Positions 1 to 8,876 of a stretch of DNA of 64,000 bases are shown here, piece after piece (within the stretch, counting starts at the first letter, position 1; each line of letters opens with the position of its first letter). Both the position numbers and the translations under genes were made by a program. A model generated the notes under the pieces. That model worked only from the letters and a program-made list of their open reading frames with translations. It was not told where the DNA came from and did not search any database. The stretch is taken from assembly GCF_041915215.1 (NCBI RefSeq), contig NZ_JAYSBV010000001.1. One strand, written 5' to 3'. The DNA is from Zoogloea sp021286885 (GTDB lineage Bacteria > Pseudomonadota > Gammaproteobacteria > Burkholderiales > Rhodocyclaceae).

Positions 1-1079
1 GCCAGCACGAAGTCGGTGGTACGGCCCTGGATTTCCTTGAGCATGGGCAGGCTGCGACCACAGCCGCAGACTTCATCCGGGGCGCTCATCACCGCCACAT
101 CGCCGGTGCGGTAGCGGATAAAGGGGAAATCAGCGGTCGCAGTGTGAGTGACCACGATTTCGCCCGCCTGGCCCGGGGGCAGCACCTGGCCATCGGGGCC
201 GACGATTTCGACGATGATGTCTTCAGCCTGAAGGTGCATCCCGCCTGCAGGGCACTGGTGGGCGATGAAACCCGCATCCCGGGCGCCGTAGCCGTTGGCC
301 ACCCGGGCGCCAAACACCTGGGTGATGGTGGCGCGCTGCTCGTCGTAGAGCCGTTCGCTGGTCACAAACACCACCTTGATGCCCTGGGCGTCGAGGCGGA
401 TGCCTTTTTTGCGGGCATGGGCCGCAATCAGCGACAGGGACGAGGGGTAGCCGAACAACATGGTCGGGCGCTTGACCCGGATGGTTTCGACAAAGCGGTC
501 GAGATTGGCCTCGGACATCTCGAAGGCGGGGAGCAGCTCGGTACGCAGCACCGCATCCCGCACCATGCGCACCCGATCCTGGGCGCCCAGTTCGATGGGG
601 CTGCCCCAGACCACGATCTCGGGATCGCCGATATCCACGCCCCACCAGCGGGTAACGCGCCACTTGGCGCCCACGTCATGGCTCTTGCGGCCCTTGCCGA
701 TGTAAAAGATGAGGGGCTCGCCCGAAGACCCGCCCGTGTTGTAGCGGCTCAAATTTTGGGCGCCCTCGGCCTTGAGGCCCTCCCCCGCTGCCCGCATGGA
801 AGCCTTGTCGTTGAGGGGCAAGGCTTGCAGGTCGGCAATCGACTTGAGGGCGTGGGGATGAAAATCAAGGCGCTTGAACAGATCCCGGTAATAGGGCACC
901 CGCTCATTCACTTCCAGCAGAAACTGACGCAGCTTGTTCACCCGCCACTGTTCCAGCTTTTCCCGGGGCCAGCGCTCCTGTTCTTCGAGGCGTTTGCGCA
1001 CGGCCACCGAATCGTGGTGCTTAAGGCGTTCGTGCAATGGGAAAAGGACGCTGGAGCACAGCGAGGTGTACACGCTCAT
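1..1079 (-). CDS. PaaK/CapK-like AMP-binding ligase, partial (3' end outside window)
   Basis: Translating the minus strand from the ATG at 1079 gives about 359 residues with no stop before the left edge, so the C-terminus is missing. The protein resembles phenylacetate-CoA ligase/CapK-type adenylate-forming enzymes: a phosphate-binding loop NTGGSSGEP near residue 113, a later NGYGARDAG block where the family has YG-x-x-E/D, and YRTGD, the adenylation motif that binds ribose. A CGCG pair follows near the cut end. It is the last visible gene of the exopolysaccharide operon, 26 bases after a glycosyltransferase. CapK-like members of polysaccharide clusters are thought to activate an acid for polymer decoration; the actual substrate here is unknown. 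Family assignment is firm, role is inferred. Confidence 0.85.
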   Translation of the reverse strand, partial: MSVYTSLCSSVLFPLHERLKHHDSVAVRKRLEEQERWPREKLEQWRVNKLRQFLLEVNERVPYYRDLFKRLDFHPHALKSIADLQALPLNDKASMRAAGEGLKAEGAQNLSRYNTGGSSGEPLIFYIGKGRKSHDVGAKWRVTRWWGVDIGDPEIVVWGSPIELGAQDRVRMVRDAVLRTELLPAFEMSEANLDRFVETIRVKRPTMLFGYPSSLSLIAAHARKKGIRLDAQGIKVVFVTSERLYDEQRATITQVFGARVANGYGARDAGFIAHQCPAGGMHLQAEDIIVEIVGPDGQVLPPGQAGEIVVTHTATADFPFIRYRTGDVAVMSAPDEVCGCGRSLPMLKEIQGRTTDFVL

Positions 1080-1105
1080 GGGGTTCTGATTCCGTAACTT
1101 ACTTG

Positions 1106-2191
1106 TCAGCGGGCCGGGGCGCTCAGCACATGGCGATACACCCCCAGCCATTGTTCTTTTACATGGGGCCAGGCATAGCCCCGGGCCTCGGCGAGGCCGG
1201 CTTCCAGCATGCGGGTGGTGAGGGCCGGTTCTTCGATGAGCCGGCACACCGCCGCCGCCATGGCTTTATAGTCGCCCGATGCTACCAGCAGCGCCGTTTT
1301 TTCGTGGAAGGCAATATACGGAATCCCGCCCACATCCGTCGTGACCACTGGCACACCGCTCGCGTAGGCCTCAAGAATCGAGATGGGCATGTTGTCCACC
1401 GTGCTCGGATTGAGGGCCACATCGGCAGTCGCGTAGAGGGCGGGAATCTGATCGTTGTCGATCCGACCCACGAAGCTGACCCCATCGGCCACCCCGAGTT
1501 CCTGCACCAGGGCTTCGCAGCGCCCCAGCTCCGGGCCGGTGCCGGCCACCGTGAGGCGGGCCGCCGGGTAGCGGGTACGCACCGCCGCAAAGGCCCGAAT
1601 GGCCATGGGGATGTCGTAGATGGGCTCCAGGTTGCGGGTCACGATCAGATGGGGTGCGGAGGTAAACACCCGCTCCTGGGGGGTGAAGCGGGTCAAATCC
1701 ACGATATTGGAGACGATCTGGGACTCCAGCCCGAAGCGCCCGAACACGTCTTTCAAGAACCCGGAAGGCGTCACCAGCCTATCCACCGAACCCAGCATCC
1801 GGGCCACGTAGGGCACAGTGCTTTGCAGGAAGGGTTCGGCATTGCCACCCCGGTAATTGACGATGATGCGCACCCCGCGCATCCGCCCGATCACCACGGC
1901 TGGCGCGGCAAACAAATGCCAGGCCCAACCCGAGTTGGCAAAGATGTGAAAGACCTGGTTGCGCCCCGCCGCCTGCCACAGGGCCCACAGATAGGGCAGC
2001 AGGCGGGCAAAGGCGCGCAGCACCGGAATACGCCCGATCCAGGCCGGGCTGTAGGGGGCGTTGGTGCGCACCAGTTCCATGGGCACACCTTCGGCTTGCA
2101 TCAGACGCACCAGTTGACGGCACTGGTTGGCCATGCCGCCCGAGGGCGGCGGCAGGGGGCCGACTACGGCCACCCGGGGTTCAACGGCCAT
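1106..2191 (-). CDS. Family 4 glycosyltransferase in the exopolysaccharide operon
   Basis: A 361-residue GT-B fold glycosyltransferase. The N-terminal domain opens with VAVVGPLPPPSGGMANQ, a glycine-rich acceptor-side loop. The C-terminal domain carries the nucleotide-sugar binding signature SILEAYASGVPVVTTDVGG near residue 270, with the E-x7-E spacing typical of retaining family 4 enzymes. It has no signal peptide or membrane segment, so it presumably works at the cytoplasmic face on a lipid-linked repeat unit. Its first 11 bases overlap the end of the transglutaminase-like gene upstream, showing translational coupling. The donor and acceptor sugars cannot be read from the sequence. Confidence 0.9.
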   Translation of the reverse strand: MAVEPRVAVVGPLPPPSGGMANQCRQLVRLMQAEGVPMELVRTNAPYSPAWIGRIPVLRAFARLLPYLWALWQAAGRNQVFHIFANSGWAWHLFAAPAVVIGRMRGVRIIVNYRGGNAEPFLQSTVPYVARMLGSVDRLVTPSGFLKDVFGRFGLESQIVSNIVDLTRFTPQERVFTSAPHLIVTRNLEPIYDIPMAIRAFAAVRTRYPAARLTVAGTGPELGRCEALVQELGVADGVSFVGRIDNDQIPALYATADVALNPSTVDNMPISILEAYASGVPVVTTDVGGIPYIAFHEKTALLVASGDYKAMAAAVCRLIEEPALTTRMLEAGLAEARGYAWPHVKEQWLGVYRHVLSAPAR

Positions 2192-3218
2192 GGGCCACCC
2201 TTTCTGCTTTCATGGGCTGGAGCAGGAGCAACAGGCCCAGCACCAGGGCCAGGGCGGCCAGGGCGCAGAAGGCTTCGGCAGCCAGGATCAAGCGCCCCTT
2301 GAGCTGCTCCATGTGGGCGATCCGGGCCCCACTTTCGGGGGTTTCGATGATGCGCATGCGGGGCTGAACGCCTTCGATGATCGCGGCGAGCTGCTCCACA
2401 TGGCGGGAAATCTTGCCCAGGGCTTCCACGGTCGGATTGCCGTTGGCCGAGAACACATCATTGCCCCACCACAAGTACCACTGATCCATCCCGTTGCGAT
2501 AGTAGGCCAGGGCCTTCTCGGGGATCACGAAGCCCACCCGGGCATCCGGGTTGAACTGCACGATGCGGGCCATGGGCCGCTCGCCCCGCAGGGCAGCACG
2601 GAACTCCAGGGCCGAGAGGGCTTCGCCGCTGTCGGGATCAACAAACAGGTAGTTGTTGTAGAGGTCGATAGCACGCCACTTGCCGGCCTGGTCGTCCCAC
2701 ACTTCATTAAAAATGTGGCCGTGGCCGCCATAGCCATCGAAAGAGAAGCTCCACTGGCGGGTGACGATGCCGGCAGCGTGGGCCAGGGCGGTGAACACGT
2801 CGGCAAAGTCGCCGCAATAGCCCTCGCCCTGCGCCACGATGCGGGTGTAGCTTTCTTCCAGCCCCTTCATGATGGGGCCCTTGTCGTCCAGCTTGACCTG
2901 GAGGCTGCGCCCCAGGGCCTGGGCCCGGGGCCAGCTGCCCCCCGTTGTGTATTCAGGACGCGCCTGGGCGAGTGTGCTGAAAAAGGCGCTGGGCTGGGCG
3001 TGTTCCAAACGGAAGTCGGCAGGCGCCTGGGCCGGAGCCCAGGCCAGCTGGGCGGGGCTCACCACCCCATCCAACACCAGCGCATTGCGCAAACGCACCG
3101 CCTCGCTGCTGGGGAAGGCCTGGGACAGCACCCAGACCAGCACCAGCAGGAGCAGCGCCAGATCCAGCTTGAGCAGCTGGGCCAACCACATGCGCTGGCG
3201 AGGGGGAATCACCAGCAC
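2181..3218 (-). CDS. Transglutaminase-like membrane protein
   Basis: A 345-residue protein with a membrane anchor at about residues 18-36, a transglutaminase-like core, and a second hydrophobic segment at about 310-336. The core shows a cysteine-protease-like triad: Cys135 in GEGYCGDFAD, His168 in GGHGHIFNEVW and Asp185 in WRAIDLYNN. The start is a GTG at 3218, preceded by GGAAGG at good spacing, and overlaps the end of the GDP-mannose dehydrogenase by 10 bases. The core would lie between the two membrane segments, probably in the periplasm. Bacterial transglutaminase-like folds often act as proteases or acyl transferases rather than cross-linkers. Its place among sugar-polymer genes suggests envelope or polymer modification, which is inference. 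Confidence 0.8.
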   Translation of the reverse strand: MLVIPPRQRMWLAQLLKLDLALLLLVLVWVLSQAFPSSEAVRLRNALVLDGVVSPAQLAWAPAQAPADFRLEHAQPSAFFSTLAQARPEYTTGGSWPRAQALGRSLQVKLDDKGPIMKGLEESYTRIVAQGEGYCGDFADVFTALAHAAGIVTRQWSFSFDGYGGHGHIFNEVWDDQAGKWRAIDLYNNYLFVDPDSGEALSALEFRAALRGERPMARIVQFNPDARVGFVIPEKALAYYRNGMDQWYLWWGNDVFSANGNPTVEALGKISRHVEQLAAIIEGVQPRMRIIETPESGARIAHMEQLKGRLILAAEAFCALAALALVLGLLLLLQPMKAERVAHGR

Positions 3219-4525
3219 AGCCCTTCCACCTGACCCTGGAGCTGCACGCTGGCGGGCAGGCCCACCAGATCCAGCACGTACTGGTCCGGGCGCACGGTGG
3301 CGGCCAAGGTGGCGAAGATTTCCGGCGTGGCCAAACCCACCACCAGCACTTCGGACTCGGCCACCACATCGGCCAGATCCGGCTTCATCAGTTCGCCCAG
3401 ATGGGGTACGTACTTTTCGATGAAGCGACGGTTGGCGCCCAGCAGGCGAGAAAGGTGCACCTCAGGATCGTAGATCGAGAGCTGGATGCCCTTGCCAGCC
3501 AGCTGCTCGGCCAGGGTCACCATGGGGCTTTCGCGCAGGTCGTCGGTGCCGGTCTTGAAGGAGAGGCCCACAAAACCGATCTTGCGCTTGCCGGTTTCGA
3601 GGAGCTTGTTGATGGCCAGCTCCACGTGGTTCCGGTTGGACGACATGATGCCGGCCAGCATGGGGATTTCCACGTCGTGGGTCTTGGCCAGATAGGTGGT
3701 GGCGCGCAGATCCTTGGGCAGGCAGGAGCCGCCAAAGGCAAAACCGGGGCGCAGATAGGCGCGGGAGATATTGAGCTGGGTATCCTGGCAGACCAGATCC
3801 ATCACCTCAAAGGGGTTCACGCCGAGGGCTTCGCACAGGCGGGCGGTTTCGTTGGCGAAGGTGATCTTGAGGGCGTGGAAGTTGTTGCAGCAGTACTTCA
3901 TCATCTCGGCGGAGCGGACGGAAGTGCGCAGGAACTTGCACGGCAGGTGGCCAAACAGCTGTTGCAGGCGCTCGATGGGGTAGTCGTGATTGGCGCCCAC
4001 CACGGTGAACGGGGGCTTGTCGTAATCGCGGATCGAGGAGCCTTCACGCAGGAACTCGGGCTGGAAGCACAGGTGGAAGCCTTCGCCATCCTTCTTGCCG
4101 GAGCCCGCTTCAATGATGGGCCGCAGGGTGTCTTCCACGGTGCCGGGCACCAGGGTGGAACGGAACACCACCACATGGGGTTCGGCCTTGGCCTGAATGG
4201 CGGCGCCCATGCTTTCGGCCAGACGCAGCACAGCGCCCTGATCCTGGCTGCCATTGAGGGCAGACGGGGTGCCCACGCACACCAGGGAGATGTCGGAATC
4301 GAGCACTGCCTGGACCACATCGGTGGTCACGGTGACTCGACCGCTGGCCACCACGGCCTGCATCAGGTCAACCATGCCTTCTTCGACCACCGGGGTCTTG
4401 CCTTCACGGATCAGATCCAGCTTGGTGGGGTCGATGTCCACCCCGATCACCTCGTGGCCGTCCCGGGCCAGGCAGGCCAACGAAACAGCACCCACATAAC
4501 CGAGGCCAAAAATGCTGATCTTCAT
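3209..4525 (-). CDS. algD: GDP-mannose 6-dehydrogenase (AlgD-like)
   Basis: A 438-residue nucleotide-sugar dehydrogenase that would oxidise GDP-mannose to GDP-mannuronate with two NAD+. The NAD-binding motif is FGLGYVGA at residues 6-13. Cys268 in FAFGGSCLPKD is the catalytic cysteine, at the same position as in Pseudomonas AlgD, and the C-terminus VEGLCW resembles the AlgD ending. Other AlgD-like blocks are VCVGTPS, QPEFLREGS and SFKAGTDDLRESP-like GLSFKTGTDDLRESP. These features favour the GDP-mannose branch over UDP-glucose dehydrogenase. It overlaps the upstream glycosyltransferase by 4 bases. A mannuronate-type uronic acid in the secreted polymer is therefore expected. No alginate polymerase genes are nearby. 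Confidence 0.88.
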   Translation of the reverse strand: MKISIFGLGYVGAVSLACLARDGHEVIGVDIDPTKLDLIREGKTPVVEEGMVDLMQAVVASGRVTVTTDVVQAVLDSDISLVCVGTPSALNGSQDQGAVLRLAESMGAAIQAKAEPHVVVFRSTLVPGTVEDTLRPIIEAGSGKKDGEGFHLCFQPEFLREGSSIRDYDKPPFTVVGANHDYPIERLQQLFGHLPCKFLRTSVRSAEMMKYCCNNFHALKITFANETARLCEALGVNPFEVMDLVCQDTQLNISRAYLRPGFAFGGSCLPKDLRATTYLAKTHDVEIPMLAGIMSSNRNHVELAINKLLETGKRKIGFVGLSFKTGTDDLRESPMVTLAEQLAGKGIQLSIYDPEVHLSRLLGANRRFIEKYVPHLGELMKPDLADVVAESEVLVVGLATPEIFATLAATVRPDQYVLDLVGLPASVQLQGQVEGLCW

Positions 4526-5739
4526 GCGTGTTTTCCCTTGTTTTCGTGAAACTGTTGAATGCAGCGGGCGATGATCGCGTCCAGGCGCTCCATGGAGCGG
4601 GGCCAGGCGTGATTGCTGAGCATCCGGGCCCGCCCGGATTCTGCCAGACGCTGGCGCTCGGCCGCACTGGAGCAGATCCGCAGAACTTGCCGAGCATAGT
4701 CTTCGGGGGTGTCGGCGACGAGGAAATGCTTCTCGGACTCCGCATCGACGCCACCGGCTGCCACACTGCTGGTAACGACCGGCACGCCCATGGCCATGGC
4801 TTCCAGAATTTTATTCTGGGTGCCCCGGGCAATATTGAGGGGCGCCACCATCAGGGCGGAGCTACGCACATAGGGGCGCACATCGGGCACCGAGCCGGTG
4901 ACGGTAACGCCGTCCAGCTCGGCCAGCTTGCGCACCGCCGGAGACGGATCAGCCCCCACGATGAGCAGCTTCAGGGCCGGGCGAGCGGCCTTGAGCCTGG
5001 GCCAAACCTCGCTGCAGAAGCGGAACATGCACTCCTGGTTGGGGTAGTAGTCCATGCGCCCGATAAAGCTGATGGTATCCGGATCGTAGCTGCCGCCTTC
5101 TTCGGGGCAAAAGAAGTTGGCATCCACCCCGTTGGGGAACCAGTCGGTGGGCAGGCCGGTGTTGTAGCTGTTGAGGGTTTCCCACTCGGCCCGGGTGGTG
5201 GCAGTGCCCAGATCAAAACACTTGGCCAGCCGCTTTTCGGCCGCCAGCATCTTGAGGCCTTCGAGACGATAACCCCAGGACAGGGGCCAGGGCTTGTAGT
5301 GGGCGTACTCCAGCCACTTTTGGGAATCCATGTCGCCGTAGTCAATGATCTTGGGCACATCGCGCACATGGGCCACATACTGGGCGACCGATGAGCAATG
5401 GACAAAAATCAGATCCCACTTGCGACTCGCCAGCAGGGCGTTGATGCGCTGTTGCAGATCCGGGCAGTAAAAGAAGCCCATGGACGAAGGCGTCGCGAGG
5501 GGCAGCCGGGCGACCATGCGCACCACCTGCACCGGGTTGCTCACCATGCCCATCTCGAAGCCGGCGCAGTGGGGAGCGATGCCCTTCCCCTCCTCCGCCT
5601 CTTCGGCAGAGCGGGCCAGGGAGCAGACCGTCACCTGATGCCCCTGGCTGCCCAGGTGGCGGATCATGTTGAAGGGGCGGATCTTGCCGCCGCGCTTGGG
5701 GGGATACGGGAAACGGTGACAGACGTAAAGGATGTTCAT
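4522..5739 (-). CDS. XrtA/PEP-CTERM system glycosyltransferase (TIGR03087-like)
   Basis: A 405-residue GT-B glycosyltransferase opening with NILYVCHRFPYPPKRGGK, the start typical of the sugar transferase 1 family that accompanies exosortase A/EpsH clusters. The C-terminal half holds SFIGRMDYYPNQE and the donor-site signature ILEAMAMGVPVVTSS. No membrane segment is visible; it should act in the cytoplasm on the growing repeat unit. The stop of the amidotransferase upstream overlaps its ATG by 4 bases, and its own stop overlaps algD by 4. Subfamily assignment is by remembered resemblance; the sugar transferred is unknown. Confidence 0.87.
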   Translation of the reverse strand: MNILYVCHRFPYPPKRGGKIRPFNMIRHLGSQGHQVTVCSLARSAEEAEEGKGIAPHCAGFEMGMVSNPVQVVRMVARLPLATPSSMGFFYCPDLQQRINALLASRKWDLIFVHCSSVAQYVAHVRDVPKIIDYGDMDSQKWLEYAHYKPWPLSWGYRLEGLKMLAAEKRLAKCFDLGTATTRAEWETLNSYNTGLPTDWFPNGVDANFFCPEEGGSYDPDTISFIGRMDYYPNQECMFRFCSEVWPRLKAARPALKLLIVGADPSPAVRKLAELDGVTVTGSVPDVRPYVRSSALMVAPLNIARGTQNKILEAMAMGVPVVTSSVAAGGVDAESEKHFLVADTPEDYARQVLRICSSAAERQRLAESGRARMLSNHAWPRSMERLDAIIARCIQQFHENKGKHA

Positions 5740-7661
5740 CGGATGTAGCTCTTGAGCTCGGCAGCCACATCGCCGGGCTCGCGCCGGTCAAGGTAGATCC
5801 GGCTCCAGATTTCGAGGTTCATGAGGGACAGCAGCCCATCGGTGCCGTCGCTCCGGTTGGATTCGTGGTCGGCCATCAGGCCGGCAATCACATCATGACG
5901 GAACAGGCCGCGCTGTTCCACCACCTTGCGTGACAAAAGCTCGCGCAGCACCGGGGCCAGCTCGCGCTTGAGCCAGGCGCCCATGGGGGTGCCGAAGCCG
6001 CGCTTCTTGCGGTCCAGGATGTCAGCAGGCAGCAGATCCGACAGGCAATCCTTCATCACATGCTTGAGGCGCCCGCCCTTCACCTTGATGGAAGCGGGCA
6101 TGGCGGCGGCCAGTTCGACCAGATCGTGATCGAGCAGCGGCACCCGGCACTCCAGCGAAACCGCCATGCTCATCTTGTCGGTGAGTAGCAGCAGATCGTC
6201 GGGCAGCTGGGTTTCGGCATCCACCGCGAACATCCGGTTGAGCTCATCTTGGTGGCCCGCCGAAGCGAAGGCCAGGGCCAGGGGATCGGGGGCGCCGGCC
6301 ACCGGGTCGCGCAGCAGGCTGATCACCGTGGCCTGGCCAAGCACCTGGAGGTAGCTGCGATAGCGCTCGTCTGCGCTCATCTCGGCGGTGGCGATGAAGC
6401 CCTTGGCCAGTCGCAGGGTATTGAGCAGGCCCGAGTGGCGGTCGCTGGGCAGCCGCCGGGCAACGCTGGAAATGAGCCCGCGCAGGGGGCCGGGCAGCTG
6501 CTGGAAGCGCTGGGCGTAGTGGCCGCCCAGGTAGCGCCGGTAGCCGCCAAAAAGTTCGTCCCCGCCCACCCCGGAGAGGATCACCTTCACGTCCTGGCGC
6601 GCAAACTCCGAAACCAGGAAGGTGGTGATGAAGGCGGTGTCGGCGATGGGCTCGTCCATGTGCCACAGGAGCTTGGGCAACAGGCCCACCACATCCGGCT
6701 TGACCACGATTTCGTGGTGCTCGGTGCCAAACAGTTGCGACACCTGGCGTGCGTAGGGCAGCTCGTTGTAGAGGGTTTCTGCCTCGCCCCCTTCAAAGCC
6801 AATCGCGTAGGTGCGAATCGGATGCTCGGAGTGGCGCGCCATGAGGCCCACCACCGCGCTCGAATCCACCCCGCCGGAGAGGAAGGCACCGATGGGCACA
6901 TCGCTCACCATCTGCATGCGCACCGACTCTTCGATCTGGGCCCGCACCCGATCCCGCCATTCGGCTTCGGAGAGGCTGCGGTTGATGCCCTCGGGCAGGC
7001 GCCAGTAGCGCCATTCGCGCACCTGGCCGTTTTCGATGGCCAGGAGGGTGGCCGGGGGCAGCTTGCGAATGCCCTTGAACATGGAGCCCGGCGCGGCCAC
7101 ATAACCCAGGTGCAGGTAGCTGGAGAGCTGGCGCTGATCCAGTTCGGCGCTCACCCCGGGCAGGGCCAGCAGGGCCTTGGCCTCGGTGGCGAAGGCCAGG
7201 CGCTGGCTGTCCTGGAGCACGTACAGGGGCTTGACCCCGATCCGGTCCCGGCCAATCAAGAGGCGCTGGCGGCGCTTGTCCCACAGGGCGAAATCGAACA
7301 TGCCATTGAGGCGATGGACGAATTCATCGCCAAAGGCCGCGTAGGCGTGGAGCACCACTTCGCTGTCGGAGCCCGTCTTGAAGCGGTAGCCCATGCCTTG
7401 CAACTCGGCTCGCAGCTCGCGAAAATTGTAGATTTCGCCATTACACACCACCCACAGGCTGTCATCGGCGTTGGAGATGGGCTGGTGCCCGCCCGCCAGG
7501 TCGATGATGGAGAGGCGGCGCATGGCGATGCCGCAGGGGCCGTCGATGTACTGGCCTTCGTCGTCCGGGCCCCGGTGGATGGTCCGGTTGCCCATGGCGC
7601 TGAGCATCGGGGGTTCAACCCGCTGCCCGTCAAATCGGTAAAGTCCGTGAATCCCGCACAC
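5736..7661 (-). CDS. AsnB-type glutamine amidotransferase, copy 1 (GTG start)
   Basis: A 641-residue class II glutamine amidotransferase/asparagine synthase. The start is GTG at 7661: the N-terminal nucleophile must be the second residue, and GTG is followed directly by Cys in MCGIHGLY; a GAGG lies 7 bases upstream. The glutaminase half continues with RRLSIIDLAGGHQP, CNGEIYNF and GSDSEVVLHAY; the synthetase half has the ATP-binding loop FLSGGVDSSAVVG. It probably transfers glutamine nitrogen to a carboxylate, perhaps a uronic acid in the polymer, since the AlgD-like gene lies two genes downstream in the operon; that is inference. It overlaps the next gene by 4 bases. A paralogue lies at 8876-10801. 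Confidence 0.88.
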   Translation of the reverse strand: MCGIHGLYRFDGQRVEPPMLSAMGNRTIHRGPDDEGQYIDGPCGIAMRRLSIIDLAGGHQPISNADDSLWVVCNGEIYNFRELRAELQGMGYRFKTGSDSEVVLHAYAAFGDEFVHRLNGMFDFALWDKRRQRLLIGRDRIGVKPLYVLQDSQRLAFATEAKALLALPGVSAELDQRQLSSYLHLGYVAAPGSMFKGIRKLPPATLLAIENGQVREWRYWRLPEGINRSLSEAEWRDRVRAQIEESVRMQMVSDVPIGAFLSGGVDSSAVVGLMARHSEHPIRTYAIGFEGGEAETLYNELPYARQVSQLFGTEHHEIVVKPDVVGLLPKLLWHMDEPIADTAFITTFLVSEFARQDVKVILSGVGGDELFGGYRRYLGGHYAQRFQQLPGPLRGLISSVARRLPSDRHSGLLNTLRLAKGFIATAEMSADERYRSYLQVLGQATVISLLRDPVAGAPDPLALAFASAGHQDELNRMFAVDAETQLPDDLLLLTDKMSMAVSLECRVPLLDHDLVELAAAMPASIKVKGGRLKHVMKDCLSDLLPADILDRKKRGFGTPMGAWLKRELAPVLRELLSRKVVEQRGLFRHDVIAGLMADHESNRSDGTDGLLSLMNLEIWSRIYLDRREPGDVAAELKSYIR

Positions 7662-7670
7662 AATCCCACC

Positions 7671-8876
7671 TCAGAGTTTGACTGCCCGGCCATGGCTGGC
7701 CAGCGCACGTTCATACACCCCGCGATAGCGGGCAATGCTGGTGGCCCAGGTGCGCTCCACTTCCACGAAGCGGCGCGCCTGGGCCCGAATCGCCGGCCAC
7801 TCGGCACGGCGCTGGAGCACATCGTCGATGGCGGTGGCGAGGGCCTCGGCACTGCCGGCCTTGCACAAAAAGCCGGTTTCCCCGTGGCGGATCAACTCTT
7901 TGTGGCCCCCCACGTCGGAGGCCACAAACATGCGGCCCTGGGCCATGGCTTCGAGGGGCTTCAAGGGCGTCACCAGCTCGGTGAGGCGGATGGGCAGACG
8001 CGGGTAGGCCAGCACGTCGATCAGCTCGTAGTAGCGCTGCACCTCGGCATGGGGCACCCGACCAGTGAAGATCACTCGCTCCTGCAGCCCGAGGCGGGCC
8101 ACCTGGGCCTTGAGATTGGCCTCTTGCGGGCCACCGCCCACCAGCAGCACGCGCAGTTCCGGGTACTTGGGCACCAGGGCGTGGGCGGCATCGATGAGCA
8201 GATCGAGGCCTTCGTAGCCATAAAAGGAGCCGGCAAAGCCCAGCACCGTCTTGCCGGCCAGCCCCAGGCGCTGCTGATAGGCCGGATCGGGCTCGGCGCC
8301 GAACTGGAAGGTCGCCACATCCACCGCATTGGGAATCACGGTGATCTTGCTGTCTGCCACGCCCCGGGTCCGGATGTCGCCGCGCAGGCCTTCGCAGATG
8401 GTGGTGACCTGGTCGGCCCGGTGCAGGGCGAAGCTTTCGAGGGCGCGGGACACCTTGTAGCGCAGGCTGCCTTCGGTGGTGGTGCCGTGATCGACCGCCG
8501 CATCCTCCCAGGAGGCGCGCATTTCGTACACCACCGGAATCCGGTGCTTGCGTCCCACCCACAGGGCGGGCAGCGCGTTGAGCACCGGGGAATGGGGATG
8601 AATCACGTCCGGCTTGAGGCGTGTCACCAGTTCATCCAGGCGGGCGGCGGTGAGGCGCATCTGGCCCACCAACCCTTCCTGGCCGGTGCTGGGGGTACGG
8701 TAGAAGTGCCAGCCATCGGCTTCTTCTTCGAGCCCATCGCTGGCCCCCTGTTTGGGGGTGGTCAGGTGGAAGGTTTCCCAGCCCAGACGGCGCTGTTCAC
8801 GCAGGATGGAGAGGGTGCGGAAGGTGTAGCCACTGTGCAGCGGCAGAGAGTGGTCAAGGATGTGCAGGATGCGCAT
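7671..8876 (-). CDS. Exosortase A-associated glycosyltransferase (TIGR04063-like)
   Basis: A 401-residue GT-B glycosyltransferase beginning RILHILDHSLPLHSGYTFR, characteristic of the exosortase A-associated family typified in Dechloromonas aromatica. Later blocks are LGFAGSFYGYEGLDLLI in the middle and the donor-site segment PLKPLEAMAQGRMFVASDVGG-like near residue 310. It is sandwiched between the two AsnB-type amidotransferases; its ATG shares one base with the stop of the upstream copy (TGATG), and only 9 bases separate it from the downstream copy. The sandwich suggests that sugar addition and amidation are made in step. Donor and acceptor are unknown. Confidence 0.88.
   Translation of the reverse strand: MRILHILDHSLPLHSGYTFRTLSILREQRRLGWETFHLTTPKQGASDGLEEEADGWHFYRTPSTGQEGLVGQMRLTAARLDELVTRLKPDVIHPHSPVLNALPALWVGRKHRIPVVYEMRASWEDAAVDHGTTTEGSLRYKVSRALESFALHRADQVTTICEGLRGDIRTRGVADSKITVIPNAVDVATFQFGAEPDPAYQQRLGLAGKTVLGFAGSFYGYEGLDLLIDAAHALVPKYPELRVLLVGGGPQEANLKAQVARLGLQERVIFTGRVPHAEVQRYYELIDVLAYPRLPIRLTELVTPLKPLEAMAQGRMFVASDVGGHKELIRHGETGFLCKAGSAEALATAIDDVLQRRAEWPAIRAQARRFVEVERTWATSIARYRGVYERALASHGRAVKL

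Noticed and set aside
144..1097. 317-residue plus-strand frame at the left edge
   Set aside because: It is antisense to the PaaK/CapK-like gene, whose minus-strand translation carries clear family motifs; the plus-strand product is His/Gly-rich noise.
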